A stretch of DNA of 64,000 nucleotides from Clostridiaceae bacterium. GTDB lineage: Bacteria > Bacillota > Clostridia > Saccharofermentanales > DTU023. The notes beneath the pieces were generated by a model. That model searched no databases and was not told where the DNA came from. It saw nothing but the letters and a program-made list of their open reading frames with translations. Both the position numbers and the translations under genes were made by a program. The DNA lies in the NCBI GenBank assembly GCA_012800435.1, contig JAAZJH010000072.1, forward strand, positions 1 to 64,000, written 5' to 3'. Positions 37,274 to 47,792 of this stretch are shown here, in pieces (positions within the stretch are counted from its first letter, which is position 1; each line of letters opens with the position of its first letter).

Positions 37274-38228
37274 CAACGCTATTATCCTCCATAGGCGGTT
37301 CTTCATAATACGAACATATAATTGGTAAAAGATTTCTTTCAAGCGACTCCAAGTCAACATGATGAACGATATCTACATCTCTGTCAAGAAATCGTGAGGC
37401 ATGCTCTCGAAATGTATCAGGTGCATCGCTTGACAGAAACATCAGTCTTCCCTCGTCTCTTCCCTCACGCATCATATTTTCGTTTCGGAGCGTCTTCTCC
37501 ACCATACGCGCAATGTAGAGCGCGCTATCCGTGAGATGAACATTCGGTTCTAATGCTTTCCTAATTGATTCTGAAAGCACGGGATAATGTGTACACCCTA
37601 AGATAACAACATCAGGCTTAAAAGCGCGCACATCATTCAGATAGCGCTTCGCGACACGATCCGCAAGAGGACCGTTCCAAACCCCGTCATCAACTAGAGA
37701 AACAAAACGAGGACAGGACTGTTCTATGAAAATCGGTTCACGTAAATAATGTCGTATCGCATATTCCGTTACATGCTTGCGGTAAACACCGCTTTCAACA
37801 GTGAGTTTCGTACCCAAGAGGGCAATACGTGCAGCGCGTGGAGGATCGTCACCTTTCTTTACGCATTTCAACTCACAAGGAAGCACGTCAAAAACAGCCT
37901 GTGTACCCTGTGTGATAACCTCAAAGACCGGTACCTTGCCGGCACGCTGTCTCACAGCGTCCGCTGCAACACTGCTTGCCGTCGTACAGGCGATCACAAT
38001 AAGTTTAACACCACAATTAAGAAGAAAATCGGTGATTTGCAACGCGTAATGTCGAACGGTGTCGATATCCTTTGATCCATAGGGAGCGCGCGCGCCATCG
38101 GCAACGTAAATAAAATGCTCTCTTGGAAGTACCGAGTTAAGAGCTTTCAGAATAGTAAGTCCGCCGATGCCGGAATCAAAAACACCGATCGGCGCATTAT
38201 TCACTCCTGTCTGATCGCCTCGTGACAC
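37263..38228 (-). CDS. murI: Glutamate racemase
   Basis: IGVFDSGIGGLTILKAL, VIACTTASS, VILGCTHYPVL. Confidence 0.95.
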   Translation of the reverse strand: MSRGDQTGVNNAPIGVFDSGIGGLTILKALNSVLPREHFIYVADGARAPYGSKDIDTVRHYALQITDFLLNCGVKLIVIACTTASSVAADAVRQRAGKVPVFEVITQGTQAVFDVLPCELKCVKKGDDPPRAARIALLGTKLTVESGVYRKHVTEYAIRHYLREPIFIEQSCPRFVSLVDDGVWNGPLADRVAKRYLNDVRAFKPDVVILGCTHYPVLSESIRKALEPNVHLTDSALYIARMVEKTLRNENMMREGRDEGRLMFLSSDAPDTFREHASRFLDRDVDIVHHVDLESLERNLLPIICSYYEEPPMEDNSVDAP

Positions 38229-38373
38229 ATCATGCCTCTTTCATAAAAGGAGAATCGATTCGAACAGCCTGACAACTTCTCCTCACACTCCTCGCGTGAA
38301 GAATCTGAATCATTATCGCATTCTCTGAACAGTAAAAAGTTCTCTTATATCTGCCTGGTGAGTTACATTGACA

Positions 38374-39810
38374 TCAATAAGCTCTTCCCCAGATGACCAT
38401 CTGAAGCGCCGGACGATTGCAAACGATGCAAGAATGAGACTTGTCAGCTGCGCCTTCGATCAGTCTCGAAGTCGCTTTTGTTATGTCTTTTACCTTAGCT
38501 TCACAGTCAGGATCTTTGCACCAAGGCGCACGAATAAAGCCGGGCTTCTCATCCATTGTTTGTACAAACTCATTCCAGTCTGAAACGTCATAAATCCGTG
38601 ATGTAAGACGCTTATTGGCATTTTCAAACATACGTTTGTTTAGATCATTAAGCATTCCGGGAAGCTCTTCAATGATATTTTCAAGCTGTACAACCGTTTT
38701 TTCACGGTTATCGCGAGTAACAACGACGCACGAGCCTTGAGCGATATCGCGCGGACCGAGCTCAAGACGAATCGGGACACCTTTCATTTCATACTCAGCG
38801 AATTTCCATCCGGGCATGCGATCACTGTCATCCAGTTTCACACGAAAGCCTGCTTCCTTTACAGCTTCTTTAAGACGACAAGCTTCGTCCAAAACACCTT
38901 CTTTATGTTGCGCGATCGGAATAATGACAATCTGAATGGGCGCTACTGCAGGCGGTAAAACGAGGCCGTCATCATCGCCGTGCACCATAATAATACCGCC
39001 GATGGAGCGCGAAGACACTCCCCACGATGTCTGATGAACATACTGAAGTCGATTGTCACGATCTGCATATTGGATGTTGAACGCTTTTGCGAACCCATTT
39101 CCGAAATAATGAGATGTCCCTGCCTGCAAGGCCTTGCCGTCGTGCATCATGGCCTCTATTGTGTAGGTATTCACTGCGCCGGCAAATTTCTCCGATTCAC
39201 TTTTTTCACCGGAAAGCACAGGAATAGCGAGCGCCGTCTGATAAAACTCTTCGTACAGATTCAAAATCATTAATGTCTCTTCCATTGCCTCTTCTTTTGT
39301 CGCATGAGCGGTGTGCCCCTCTTGCCAGAAGAACTCTCGCGTCCGAAGAAACGGGCGCGTCGTCTTCTCCCAGCGAACGACCGATACCCACTGATTATAA
39401 AGTTTGGGAAGATCGCGCCAGCTTTCGATCACTTCGGCGTAATGGTCGCAGAAAAGTGTCTCTGATGTCGGCCTCACGCACAAACGTTCCGTGAGCTCCT
39501 CATCGCCGCCATGCGTCACCCACGCGACCTCCGGAGCAAATCCTTCAACGTGGTCTTTCTCCTTTTGCAGGAGGCTTTCCGGAATGAAGAGCGGCATCAT
39601 AACATTCTCGTGTCCCGTTTTCTTAAATCGCCGATCCAATTCACCCGTAATCAATTCCCAGATCGCATAACCGTACGGACGGAGTATGACGCATCCACGA
39701 ACTGTGGAATACGAGCAAAGCTCAGCGCGCATGCAGATATCAGTGTACCAACGGGTAAAATCTTCGTCACGAGGCGTAATCGCCTCAACCATTTTCTGTT
39801 TTTTACTCAC
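38374..39810 (-). CDS. proS: Prolyl-tRNA synthetase (short, archaeal/eukaryote-like type)
   Basis: [42 protein letters not shown]-terminal Cys-rich domain. Confidence 0.93.
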   Translation of the reverse strand: MSKKQKMVEAITPRDEDFTRWYTDICMRAELCSYSTVRGCVILRPYGYAIWELITGELDRRFKKTGHENVMMPLFIPESLLQKEKDHVEGFAPEVAWVTHGGDEELTERLCVRPTSETLFCDHYAEVIESWRDLPKLYNQWVSVVRWEKTTRPFLRTREFFWQEGHTAHATKEEAMEETLMILNLYEEFYQTALAIPVLSGEKSESEKFAGAVNTYTIEAMMHDGKALQAGTSHYFGNGFAKAFNIQYADRDNRLQYVHQTSWGVSSRSIGGIIMVHGDDDGLVLPPAVAPIQIVIIPIAQHKEGVLDEACRLKEAVKEAGFRVKLDDSDRMPGWKFAEYEMKGVPIRLELGPRDIAQGSCVVVTRDNREKTVVQLENIIEELPGMLNDLNKRMFENANKRLTSRIYDVSDWNEFVQTMDEKPGFIRAPWCKDPDCEAKVKDITKATSRLIEGAADKSHSCIVCNRPALQMVIWGRAY

Positions 39811-39963
39811 AAATCTTCCCTACTTTTCTCAGTTCGTTGTTGTCAATCGCCATTTTTATTAAAACAAATTCATCCGTTTAACCGGAAGAAAATAGTTTCG
39901 AAAGAAACCTGACTTTGGAAATCATACCATACGTGTTCCTATTAAGAAAAAAGATTATCGTAA

Positions 39964-41301
39964 TCAACGAAACACCAATACGGCAGAAGTATTATCTAGC
40001 GCCGTCAAAGTACTTGTGTAAGGTGTACTGCCAACTCGATAAAATCCGCCGAAAATAACGCTTGACTGCGAGACAACCCTAAAGCGCAACAACGCTTCTT
40101 TTGCATCTTCAATAAGCTGTTGATCTCCCACTGCTCGCCCATAACACATCACCAACGCATAATCGGAAGGGGTCGCCTCTGTTGTAAGCGGTGCGTTATT
40201 GAGCATATTCCAACCTACAGGAAGACGCTTGTAATCACGAAGCGACGAACGGATCATCGAAAGGAACGCGTCATCAGTTATATTCACTTCAGCCAAATGA
40301 AGTGCCATGATGAGTTGTTCTCGAAGGAAGAGCGTTCGCTCTCCATCTCTCAATGCCATGTAGTATTGTGTCGTCGCACAAACTGCCGGTGCCATGAGCG
40401 GCAATTCTCCCTCCAGTCTTGCGTTTCTTGTTACATTGATCCAATGTGAAGCAATTGACGCCCATTTCGGTTCAAAGCGAGATAGCGCAAGAAGCGCCCA
40501 TAGATCTATCTCTGAAAGAAGTGTTCCTTGGGTAACAATATCTTCATCCGGTAACGGCCAAGGTTCTTCCCATACATCTAAAGCGAGGGGAAGCTGTGCG
40601 CCTGCACGAAGCGACTGGTCGGTCTTCATCTCATCAAAAACCTGCCATAGAGCATCTGACGCTTTGACAATCGCGCGCTCAATCTCTCGTCCGCCCCATA
40701 AACGCCATGCCTCAAGAAGTGCTCGCGTATATGCCAGCGTTACAGCCCAACTGGCTTCTCCCCTTACGAGAACAGGAGACGATACTGTCGCAGCATCGAA
40801 AGGATCCGTTTCCTCTATGCGAAGCCATGTATCATGAAAAGATGAGTCACTGCGCCAATAGGCAATATCAAAATCCTTCATCCATTTTCGGAAAGCGCTT
40901 TTTCTGCGCATAGCAACAAGCGCTCGACCGTAAAAAATTTGATCCGAGGCGTTAAATAAAGTGCTCTTCTTCCCGGATTCCCCTCGTTTCTCGGGAGTTT
41001 CGTAAACTGATGCCAAAAGAGTAACCGTCGTTTTTGAAATGTTATTATTTGAGGCGTTGATTGTTACCTCTACATCAGTAAGAAGATGCGATTTAATGGC
41101 ATTCATGATGCCTGGCGCGAGAATGTCGGAGTCATACGCACCGACATCATCCAAAGCGCCATAAAGCACCGGAAGCTCTACCTTATGTAATACGGCGCTA
41201 CAAGAGAAAAGTATCAGTGCCGAGCACATAAATACCAACAGGGTCATTGAGACGAGGACAATGCGTATTGTATGTTTTACTTTTGACATTTTCTCATGCA
41301 T
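39964..41301 (-). CDS. Membrane-anchored protein, possibly (alpha/alpha)6 glycosidase-like
   Basis: N-terminal hydrophobic segment; alpha-helical pattern with FHDTWLRIEE, EASWAVTLAYTRALLEAW, SDYALVMCYGRAVGDQQLIEDAKEALL. Confidence 0.4.
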   Translation of the reverse strand: MHEKMSKVKHTIRIVLVSMTLLVFMCSALILFSCSAVLHKVELPVLYGALDDVGAYDSDILAPGIMNAIKSHLLTDVEVTINASNNNISKTTVTLLASVYETPEKRGESGKKSTLFNASDQIFYGRALVAMRRKSAFRKWMKDFDIAYWRSDSSFHDTWLRIEETDPFDAATVSSPVLVRGEASWAVTLAYTRALLEAWRLWGGREIERAIVKASDALWQVFDEMKTDQSLRAGAQLPLALDVWEEPWPLPDEDIVTQGTLLSEIDLWALLALSRFEPKWASIASHWINVTRNARLEGELPLMAPAVCATTQYYMALRDGERTLFLREQLIMALHLAEVNITDDAFLSMIRSSLRDYKRLPVGWNMLNNAPLTTEATPSDYALVMCYGRAVGDQQLIEDAKEALLRFRVVSQSSVIFGGFYRVGSTPYTSTLTALDNTSAVLVFR

Positions 41302-41364
41302 CCTTTAGCTTAATTTTAGCATCACAACGACGTGTTATGATACGAACGGAGGGCATAACATAGA

Positions 41365-42630
41365 ATGGACACTTGCGGTATCATTGCAGAGTACAATCCG
41401 CTACATCGAGGTCATCAGCAACAGCTGTCAAATATTCGCAACAAGATGGGACGAGAAACCGGCATTGTCGTCTGCATGACGGGGCCTTTTTGTCAGCAAG
41501 GTGTCCCTGCTTTGCTTGACAAAGGTATAAGAACAAAGTTGGCACTTCGTGCCGGAGCTGATCTTGTACTTGAACTTCCTCAAGCTTTTGCGACAGATTC
41601 TGCAGAACGATTCGCAGAGGGTGCTGTTGCCACGTTGCTTGCCACCGGTGTCGTCCGATCGCTCGCTTACGGAACGGAATACCCCGATAAAGCAGATACC
41701 ATTCAAGCGCTTGGTAATTTTTTCGTTGAGGAATCAGTGGATTTTGTAAAAGCGCTCAAAGAGGAACTCGCGTCCGGTCAAGGTTATGCCGCTGCCCGAG
41801 CGACCGCATCTGCACGCTGGATCAAGAATGCCGAGATACTTCTTCAATCCCCGAACACAATCCTTGCCGTGGAATATGAAAAAGCATTAAGACGTTTGTC
41901 AGAAGGCGACATTCTTCCCACTATCGCACTTCCTTTAATTGATAAAGAAACGTGCTCGTCCCGAAAAATCCGCGCTATCATCGATCGACAGTTCGATACA
42001 CGAAACGGTATTCTTCTCCCGGAAATATACTTTCCTCTTTTTAATGAGTTGCTACCTGTCTTGCCGCCCTTCTCCAGCTCCGCGATCATGCACGCCGCAA
42101 TTGAGGGACGCGGTTTGGTAACAACGTCACTTTTGGCGCGTTATACGCTTCTCTCCCCTCTTTTGCGAGACCTCGACCGGCTACTGACGATCCGTGGCAT
42201 GCACGGCGGATTGGCAGAACGCATCATCAATCTCCTCGCTAATAAAGATATTAAACAATCTAAATATTTACATTCCGCAGATTATACTCCGGCACAAATC
42301 ATTGCGACACGATCGTTTCCAACATCACGTGTGCGCCGAGCACTGCTCTCAGTCGCGCTGAACATTCGGTCAGATGATGTTGCACTAACGGATGAGAAGC
42401 CACGTTATATTCGAGTCCTCGGTTTTTCTAAGAAGGGACGACGTCTGCTGTCATTCATGCGTCATACGTCAACACTCCCCGTAATCACAATCGCATCTCA
42501 ATTTCATAATCTTGATTCAGACATTGCAAGAAGACAAGCACAACTCGATCTATATGCGCAATCTCTTTGGAATGCCCTTGCCGGACTTAACGCTGCCGAT
42601 GAAATAGAGCGTATTCCGATAATCATATGA
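41365..42630 (+). CDS. tmcAL: tRNA(Met) cytidine acetate ligase (TmcAL-like)
   Basis: CGIIAEYNPLHRGHQQQL, VVCMTGPFCQQGVPALLDKGIR, GADLVLELP. Confidence 0.9.
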   Translation: MDTCGIIAEYNPLHRGHQQQLSNIRNKMGRETGIVVCMTGPFCQQGVPALLDKGIRTKLALRAGADLVLELPQAFATDSAERFAEGAVATLLATGVVRSLAYGTEYPDKADTIQALGNFFVEESVDFVKALKEELASGQGYAAARATASARWIKNAEILLQSPNTILAVEYEKALRRLSEGDILPTIALPLIDKETCSSRKIRAIIDRQFDTRNGILLPEIYFPLFNELLPVLPPFSSSAIMHAAIEGRGLVTTSLLARYTLLSPLLRDLDRLLTIRGMHGGLAERIINLLANKDIKQSKYLHSADYTPAQIIATRSFPTSRVRRALLSVALNIRSDDVALTDEKPRYIRVLGFSKKGRRLLSFMRHTSTLPVITIASQFHNLDSDIARRQAQLDLYAQSLWNALAGLNAADEIERIPIII

Positions 42631-42668
42631 TAGAGTGTATGAGCAACGAACGATAGGAGGACATCTCC

Positions 42669-43916
42669 ATGACGATTAACGTCTACGACATGCTAAAAGA
42701 ACGCGACTTTATCGCACAGGTCACACATGAAGATGAGGTACGCGAATATCTTTCTAAGAAGGGTTCCACCTTTTATATCGGGTTTGACCCGACGGCGGAC
42801 AGTTTGCATGCGGGGCACCTTGTTCAGATCATGGTCATGCGGCACTTGCAGCAAGCCGGTCTTCGCCCTATCGCATTAATGGGCGAAGGAACGGGCCATA
42901 TCGGTGATCCGAGTGATCGCACCGACATGCGCTCCATCATGTCATCCGACACCATTCGCCATAACGCCGATTGTTTCGTAGAACAGATGAGTCGTCTTCT
43001 TGATTTTTCTGAAGATGGCGTGATCCTTGAGAATAATGCAAACTGGCTGCTCTCCCTCAATTATGTCGACTTTATCCGCAATGTCGGACCACATTTCACC
43101 GTCAATCGCATGCTTGCCGCAGACTGTTACCGTCAACGCATGGATCGTGGTTTATCTTTCTTGGAATTCAACTATATGGTTATGCAAGCTTATGATTTCC
43201 TTGTGCTTTTCAGAAAGAGAGGTTGCCGCCTACAAGTCGGCGGCGACGATCAATGGTCTAACATTATAGCCGGAGCGGAGCTGATCCGTAGAAAAGAAAG
43301 AGAAGCAGCGTGGGGACTCACGTTTCGCCTGCTTACGACAAGCAACGGTCAAAAAATGGGCAAAACGGCTTCAGGTGCGCTTTGGCTGGATGAGAAAAAA
43401 TGTTCTGTTTACGACTTCTATCAATACTGGCGTAATGTCGATGACGCGGACGTAGGAACATGTATGCGCATGCTTACTCACCTCTCTTTGGAGGAGATTC
43501 GGTCATATGAACAACTAAAAGGTGCCGACATCAACGTCGCAAAAGAGCGCTTGGCTCTCGAGGTTACCAGCTTAGTACACGGACGCGCCAAAGCCGAACA
43601 AGCAGCAGAGGCGGCACGTATGGCCTTTTCCGGTTCGGGTAACAGTGCCGCCATTCCGATATGCATAGTATCAGAGGAGGATCGTGGCAATACATATATG
43701 GATGTGCTTACAAAACATGGCCTAACATCCTCAAAGAGTGATGCCCGACGACTGATTCAACAGGGCGGTTTTTATGTCGAAGAACGTCAAGTTCAAGATC
43801 TTTTTGAAACACTTTCAGACGATGTATTCGATAAAGGAGAACTCTTGATCCGCTTGGGCAAAAAGCGCCACATTAAGCTCATTTCAAAAGATTCGCAAGT
43901 GACAACATTAGATTAA
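42669..43916 (+). CDS. tyrS: Tyrosyl-tRNA synthetase
   Basis: YIGFDPTADSLHAGHL, GGDDQWSNI, NGQKMGKTASG. Confidence 0.95.
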   Translation: MTINVYDMLKERDFIAQVTHEDEVREYLSKKGSTFYIGFDPTADSLHAGHLVQIMVMRHLQQAGLRPIALMGEGTGHIGDPSDRTDMRSIMSSDTIRHNADCFVEQMSRLLDFSEDGVILENNANWLLSLNYVDFIRNVGPHFTVNRMLAADCYRQRMDRGLSFLEFNYMVMQAYDFLVLFRKRGCRLQVGGDDQWSNIIAGAELIRRKEREAAWGLTFRLLTTSNGQKMGKTASGALWLDEKKCSVYDFYQYWRNVDDADVGTCMRMLTHLSLEEIRSYEQLKGADINVAKERLALEVTSLVHGRAKAEQAAEAARMAFSGSGNSAAIPICIVSEEDRGNTYMDVLTKHGLTSSKSDARRLIQQGGFYVEERQVQDLFETLSDDVFDKGELLIRLGKKRHIKLISKDSQVTTLD

Positions 43917-44666
43917 ATCAATTAAGCTCAGGCGCTTGGCATGGGCATGCTGCATTATTTTACGGATTTCACCGGCAGCCTTTACGGGATCCTCAGACCC
44001 GAAGATTGCCGATCCCGCAACAATCATGTCAGCGCCTGCGAGAACTAATTCTTCAACGTTAGACGCATTAACACCCCCGTCAATCTGAAGGCGAATATGA
44101 TAACCGGATGAATCGATTAAGGCGCGTGCCTGTTCGATCTTAGCTTTCATCTGAGGAATAAACGACTGCCCGCCAAATCCGGGATTGACAGTCATAAGCA
44201 ACAACATGTCAATATCGGGAAGCACCCAGCGAATGTGATCAAGGGATGTTGCAGGATTCAGAGCAACGCCGGCAAAACAGCCAAGCTCACGAATTTCAGC
44301 CAACATTCGTTGTAAATGAGTTTCCGTTTCCGCGTGAACGACCATCACCAGCGCTCCGGCATCGGCAAACGAACGCAGCATATCGCTTGAAGGGTTCTCA
44401 ACCATCAGGTGGACATCTAATGGTAATGTCGTCTGAGGCGTGAGATGTTTCAATACGGGGGCCCCGAAGGTGAGGTTCGGAACGAATTGGCCGTCCATTA
44501 TATCGCAGTGAATTATATCGGCAACATCTTCAATAATACGAACCGACGATACTAAATTCGCTAAATCACATGACAAAATCGAGGGACAAAGAAGCGGTGC
44601 CGAACGGTCAAGAAAAAGAGATCGATGCTTTCTATCTGTATCACGTTGAGTCACAGTTTTAATCAA
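43908..44666 (-). CDS. rpe: Ribulose-phosphate 3-epimerase
   Basis: LLCPSILSCDLANL, DIIHCDIMDGQFVPNLTFGAPVL, TVNPGFGGQSFI. Confidence 0.93.
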   Translation of the reverse strand: MIKTVTQRDTDRKHRSLFLDRSAPLLCPSILSCDLANLVSSVRIIEDVADIIHCDIMDGQFVPNLTFGAPVLKHLTPQTTLPLDVHLMVENPSSDMLRSFADAGALVMVVHAETETHLQRMLAEIRELGCFAGVALNPATSLDHIRWVLPDIDMLLLMTVNPGFGGQSFIPQMKAKIEQARALIDSSGYHIRLQIDGGVNASNVEELVLAGADMIVAGSAIFGSEDPVKAAGEIRKIMQHAHAKRLSLIDLI

Positions 44667-46810
44667 TCCTCCGCTGAATTGGCATCAGTCGTCTCCTCTA
44701 TCGTCGTTGAGGCTGCCTCCTCTGTCGTCGTTGAGGTCATCTCTTCAGTCGTCGTTGTCGTCGTTGTCGTCTCAGTTGTTGTCGTCGGCGTGATATAGTT
44801 TTGATAATCCTCATACGAACCATAGACCAGCTCGGGCGGTTCAGACAACATAAAGGTTACGCCCGGCTCGGTTACCTGCTCAATAATGTAAATTTTATCC
44901 CAATTGTCGCGATTATTGACATCAAGTGATGCCGTTGAACCGGGCAACAGACGGAGATTGATTTGTTGCACACCAAGCGTTGATAACTGCTTTTGAGCCT
45001 CTCGCAACGTCTTTCCGCAAAGGAGCGGCATGATAGCGGACTGCGGCTGTGTCGTCGGGTTCAGTATATTATAGAGATCTTGTGACGTGCCAACGACAAA
45101 ATGAACCAGCGTATTCGGAGGAACTTTATCATTCGGAGCCGGTCGCTGACTGATCACGTATTTATCATTTTCAGGTACCGGTCTTCCGGTATATGACTCT
45201 TCGCTTCCCAAGACTAACGAATGGCTGCTCAGAAGGTTGATCGCTCTATTGTAGGGCATTGAAGTGCAATCCGGAACGATCACCTCCGACGCGCCCGAGC
45301 TATATACCAACTCAATCAACGAACCCATGGCGACAGGTGTTCCGGGCTCCGGAATCATTCCCATGACTTCATTGATTGGCACCGTATCCGAAGGTTCGCG
45401 GGTAAGTTTTATCAGGAAACCAAGCGTACGCAGTTGCTGTTCGGCAAGGGCGACGGTCTCTCCGACGAGGTCGGGAACGATAATGGATTCGCGGCCAAGT
45501 GAAATATAAAGCGTCAAAGTCACGCCGCGAGGATCAATTTTTAATGTTCCGTCAGATTCCGGATCTTGTTTGAAAATGATGTCGGGCAGTACAGTCTCAT
45601 TTTCTTCATATTCACGAACGATTACCATACCGGCGCTTTCCAAGATACTAAGTTCGTTTGTAATATCGTTGATGTTAGAACCGCTGAAATTGTTAAGAAC
45701 AATCTGTCCTTCGCCCGACGGATCGCGGCCGTTCTGTGTGAAACGACGAACAAGCCAAACCGTAAGAAGAGCAAGTAACGCGATTGCAACCGCCACAACA
45801 GTAACGGCGATAGCGGTATCTCGATATCTGCTCGATCGGCGCTTATTGTAAGTGCGTTCAATATCACGCATACGACTGAAGTGAGATTCGCCGTTCTGCA
45901 CACTAAGTGCGGATGTCGCGTCGCCGTCCCAAGACGCCACAGTTTTCGGAATGACGCCATAGATACCGTTCGGTTCGATCATAAAAGCGTCCAGTTCGTC
46001 AACAAATTCTTGTGCCGATTGATAACGGGCATCAGGATTTTTCTGGATCGAACGATGAATAATGCGATCAAGCGCCGGCGGAAGCGACGGAACGACGGTA
46101 GACGGCGGAGGCGCCATCTCTTGTAGATGTTTGATTGCAATAGCTACCGAAGACTCACCATCAAAAGGCAGTCTTGCCGTCAACATTTCATAGAAAACAA
46201 TACCCAACGCATAGAGGTCGGAACGCGCCGTGACTTTGCCGCCGCGTGCCTGTTCCGGAGAAAAGTAATGCACCGAGCCCATGACAATACCGCCGGTTAA
46301 CGTAATCGTATTGGCACTTGAGGCACGTGCGATGCCAAAGTCAGTCACTTTTGCCGACATATCCGGCGTAATAAGAATATTCTGCGGCTTGATGTCGCGA
46401 TGAATCACTTCATGTTCGTGCGCATGTTCAAGTGCGAGTCCAATTTGAATGGCCAGCGGCGTTGCCAGATGGTAATCCAAGGCACCGTGCTTTTGAATCA
46501 GCTCTTTTAAGGTAATGCCCTCAACATATTCTTGTGCTATATAACGGATGCCGTCACGTGAACCGTAATCAAGTACACGGACGATGTTCGGATGGTTAAG
46601 GCTCGCGGCCGCCCGCGCCTCAGTTGCGAAGCGTCGCACAAATTCCGGATCATCGGCAAGATCGCCGTGCATAACTTTAAGCGCAACCTCGACGTTCGTA
46701 AAAAGATCGATTGCAAGATAAACAGTGGCCATGCCGCCCTGTCCAAGCATTCTGACAACGCGGTAACGATCCGCGACAATACCCCCGTTAGCAAACGGCT
46801 GAACCACCAT
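44663..46810 (-). CDS. prkC: PASTA-domain Ser/Thr protein kinase
   Basis: VHRDIKPQNILI, KVTDFGIAR, TM, PASTA repeats, Thr/Glu-rich tail; start after AGGAGGT. Confidence 0.95.
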   Translation of the reverse strand: MVVQPFANGGIVADRYRVVRMLGQGGMATVYLAIDLFTNVEVALKVMHGDLADDPEFVRRFATEARAAASLNHPNIVRVLDYGSRDGIRYIAQEYVEGITLKELIQKHGALDYHLATPLAIQIGLALEHAHEHEVIHRDIKPQNILITPDMSAKVTDFGIARASSANTITLTGGIVMGSVHYFSPEQARGGKVTARSDLYALGIVFYEMLTARLPFDGESSVAIAIKHLQEMAPPPSTVVPSLPPALDRIIHRSIQKNPDARYQSAQEFVDELDAFMIEPNGIYGVIPKTVASWDGDATSALSVQNGESHFSRMRDIERTYNKRRSSRYRDTAIAVTVVAVAIALLALLTVWLVRRFTQNGRDPSGEGQIVLNNFSGSNINDITNELSILESAGMVIVREYEENETVLPDIIFKQDPESDGTLKIDPRGVTLTLYISLGRESIIVPDLVGETVALAEQQLRTLGFLIKLTREPSDTVPINEVMGMIPEPGTPVAMGSLIELVYSSGASEVIVPDCTSMPYNRAINLLSSHSLVLGSEESYTGRPVPENDKYVISQRPAPNDKVPPNTLVHFVVGTSQDLYNILNPTTQPQSAIMPLLCGKTLREAQKQLSTLGVQQINLRLLPGSTASLDVNNRDNWDKIYIIEQVTEPGVTFMLSEPPELVYGSYEDYQNYITPTTTTETTTTTTTTEEMTSTTTEEAASTTIEETTDANSAED

Positions 46811-46823
46811 TAAAAACCTCCTG

Positions 46824-47573
46824 TCAGGCAAACACAACCAAAGCGGTCACGTTGTCCGGCGCGCCTTCGCGCAAGACCTGCTCAATGAGCGATGAGACAA
46901 CGTCTTGGGGTGTTCTACCGTTTTTGAGCGTTTTCTCAATCGCCTTAAAAGGAAGGAAACCGTGCAATCCGTCTGTAGCGAGCAACAGTCGATCCTCAGG
47001 TTTCAGATCTAAATGCAGGATTTCCGGCCTGACATATTCCGGATAACCGAGTGCTTGTGTCAAAATATGACGTTTTGGATGTGCTACACTCTCCTCTTCC
47101 GTCAGCTTGCCCATGGCGACCATTTCATTAACATACGTATGATCGCTTGTCATTTTCTCAAGGACGCCGTCACGCATACGATATAGCCGGCTATCTCCAA
47201 TGTGAGCAACAAAGCAGCTTTGATCATAAAGCGCTGCCAAAGTCATCGTCGTTCCCATACCCTCATTCTCTTTCGTCTCAAGAGATTTCAGATAGACTTT
47301 GACATTGGTTTTCTGAATAGCATCCTCCAGTGATTTACGGATAGCTTCCGGATGATTGTCGACGGGTAGCTGTTCGCGTAGATAGGAAAGAATAAAATCA
47401 ACCGCCGTAAGGCTCGCAATCTCGCCATGGCGATGTCCGCCAAGGCCATCTGCCACGACAAAAAGAAGTGGCCACGCGCCCTCGCGCACATCCACGGCAA
47501 AAGCGTCCTCGTTGTTTTTACGTACGAGTCCGGCGTCTGATAAACCTTTATAAGCGATGCGATCGCTTTCCAT
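46824..47573 (-). CDS. prpC: PP2C-family Ser/Thr phosphatase (canonical)
   Basis: RKNNEDAF, FVVADGLGGHRHGE, HIGDSRLYR, LLLATDGLHG, APDNVTALVV. Confidence 0.95.
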   Translation of the reverse strand: MESDRIAYKGLSDAGLVRKNNEDAFAVDVREGAWPLLFVVADGLGGHRHGEIASLTAVDFILSYLREQLPVDNHPEAIRKSLEDAIQKTNVKVYLKSLETKENEGMGTTMTLAALYDQSCFVAHIGDSRLYRMRDGVLEKMTSDHTYVNEMVAMGKLTEEESVAHPKRHILTQALGYPEYVRPEILHLDLKPEDRLLLATDGLHGFLPFKAIEKTLKNGRTPQDVVSSLIEQVLREGAPDNVTALVVFA

Positions 47574-47792
47574 GGCATTCTTCTCCCGATAGCTTTCACG
47601 TGACAGTTCGCTTGAACGTGCTTTGCCTTCATCTTTTGATGAGGCGAACGGTGTTCGCTGCTTCTATACCATATTTTCAGGTAAAAAGACGAACGAAATC
47701 AAGCGAACTATTCACCCCGCTTAAAGGAAAATTGTATCATCTTGGCGTAAAGACCGCAACTTGAGGCAGCTGCGACTGTGTACAGAACTAAC

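Noticed and set aside
43908-43916. 9-nt convergent overlap of tyrS and rpe
   Set aside because: Real, but such overlaps are common in compact genomes.
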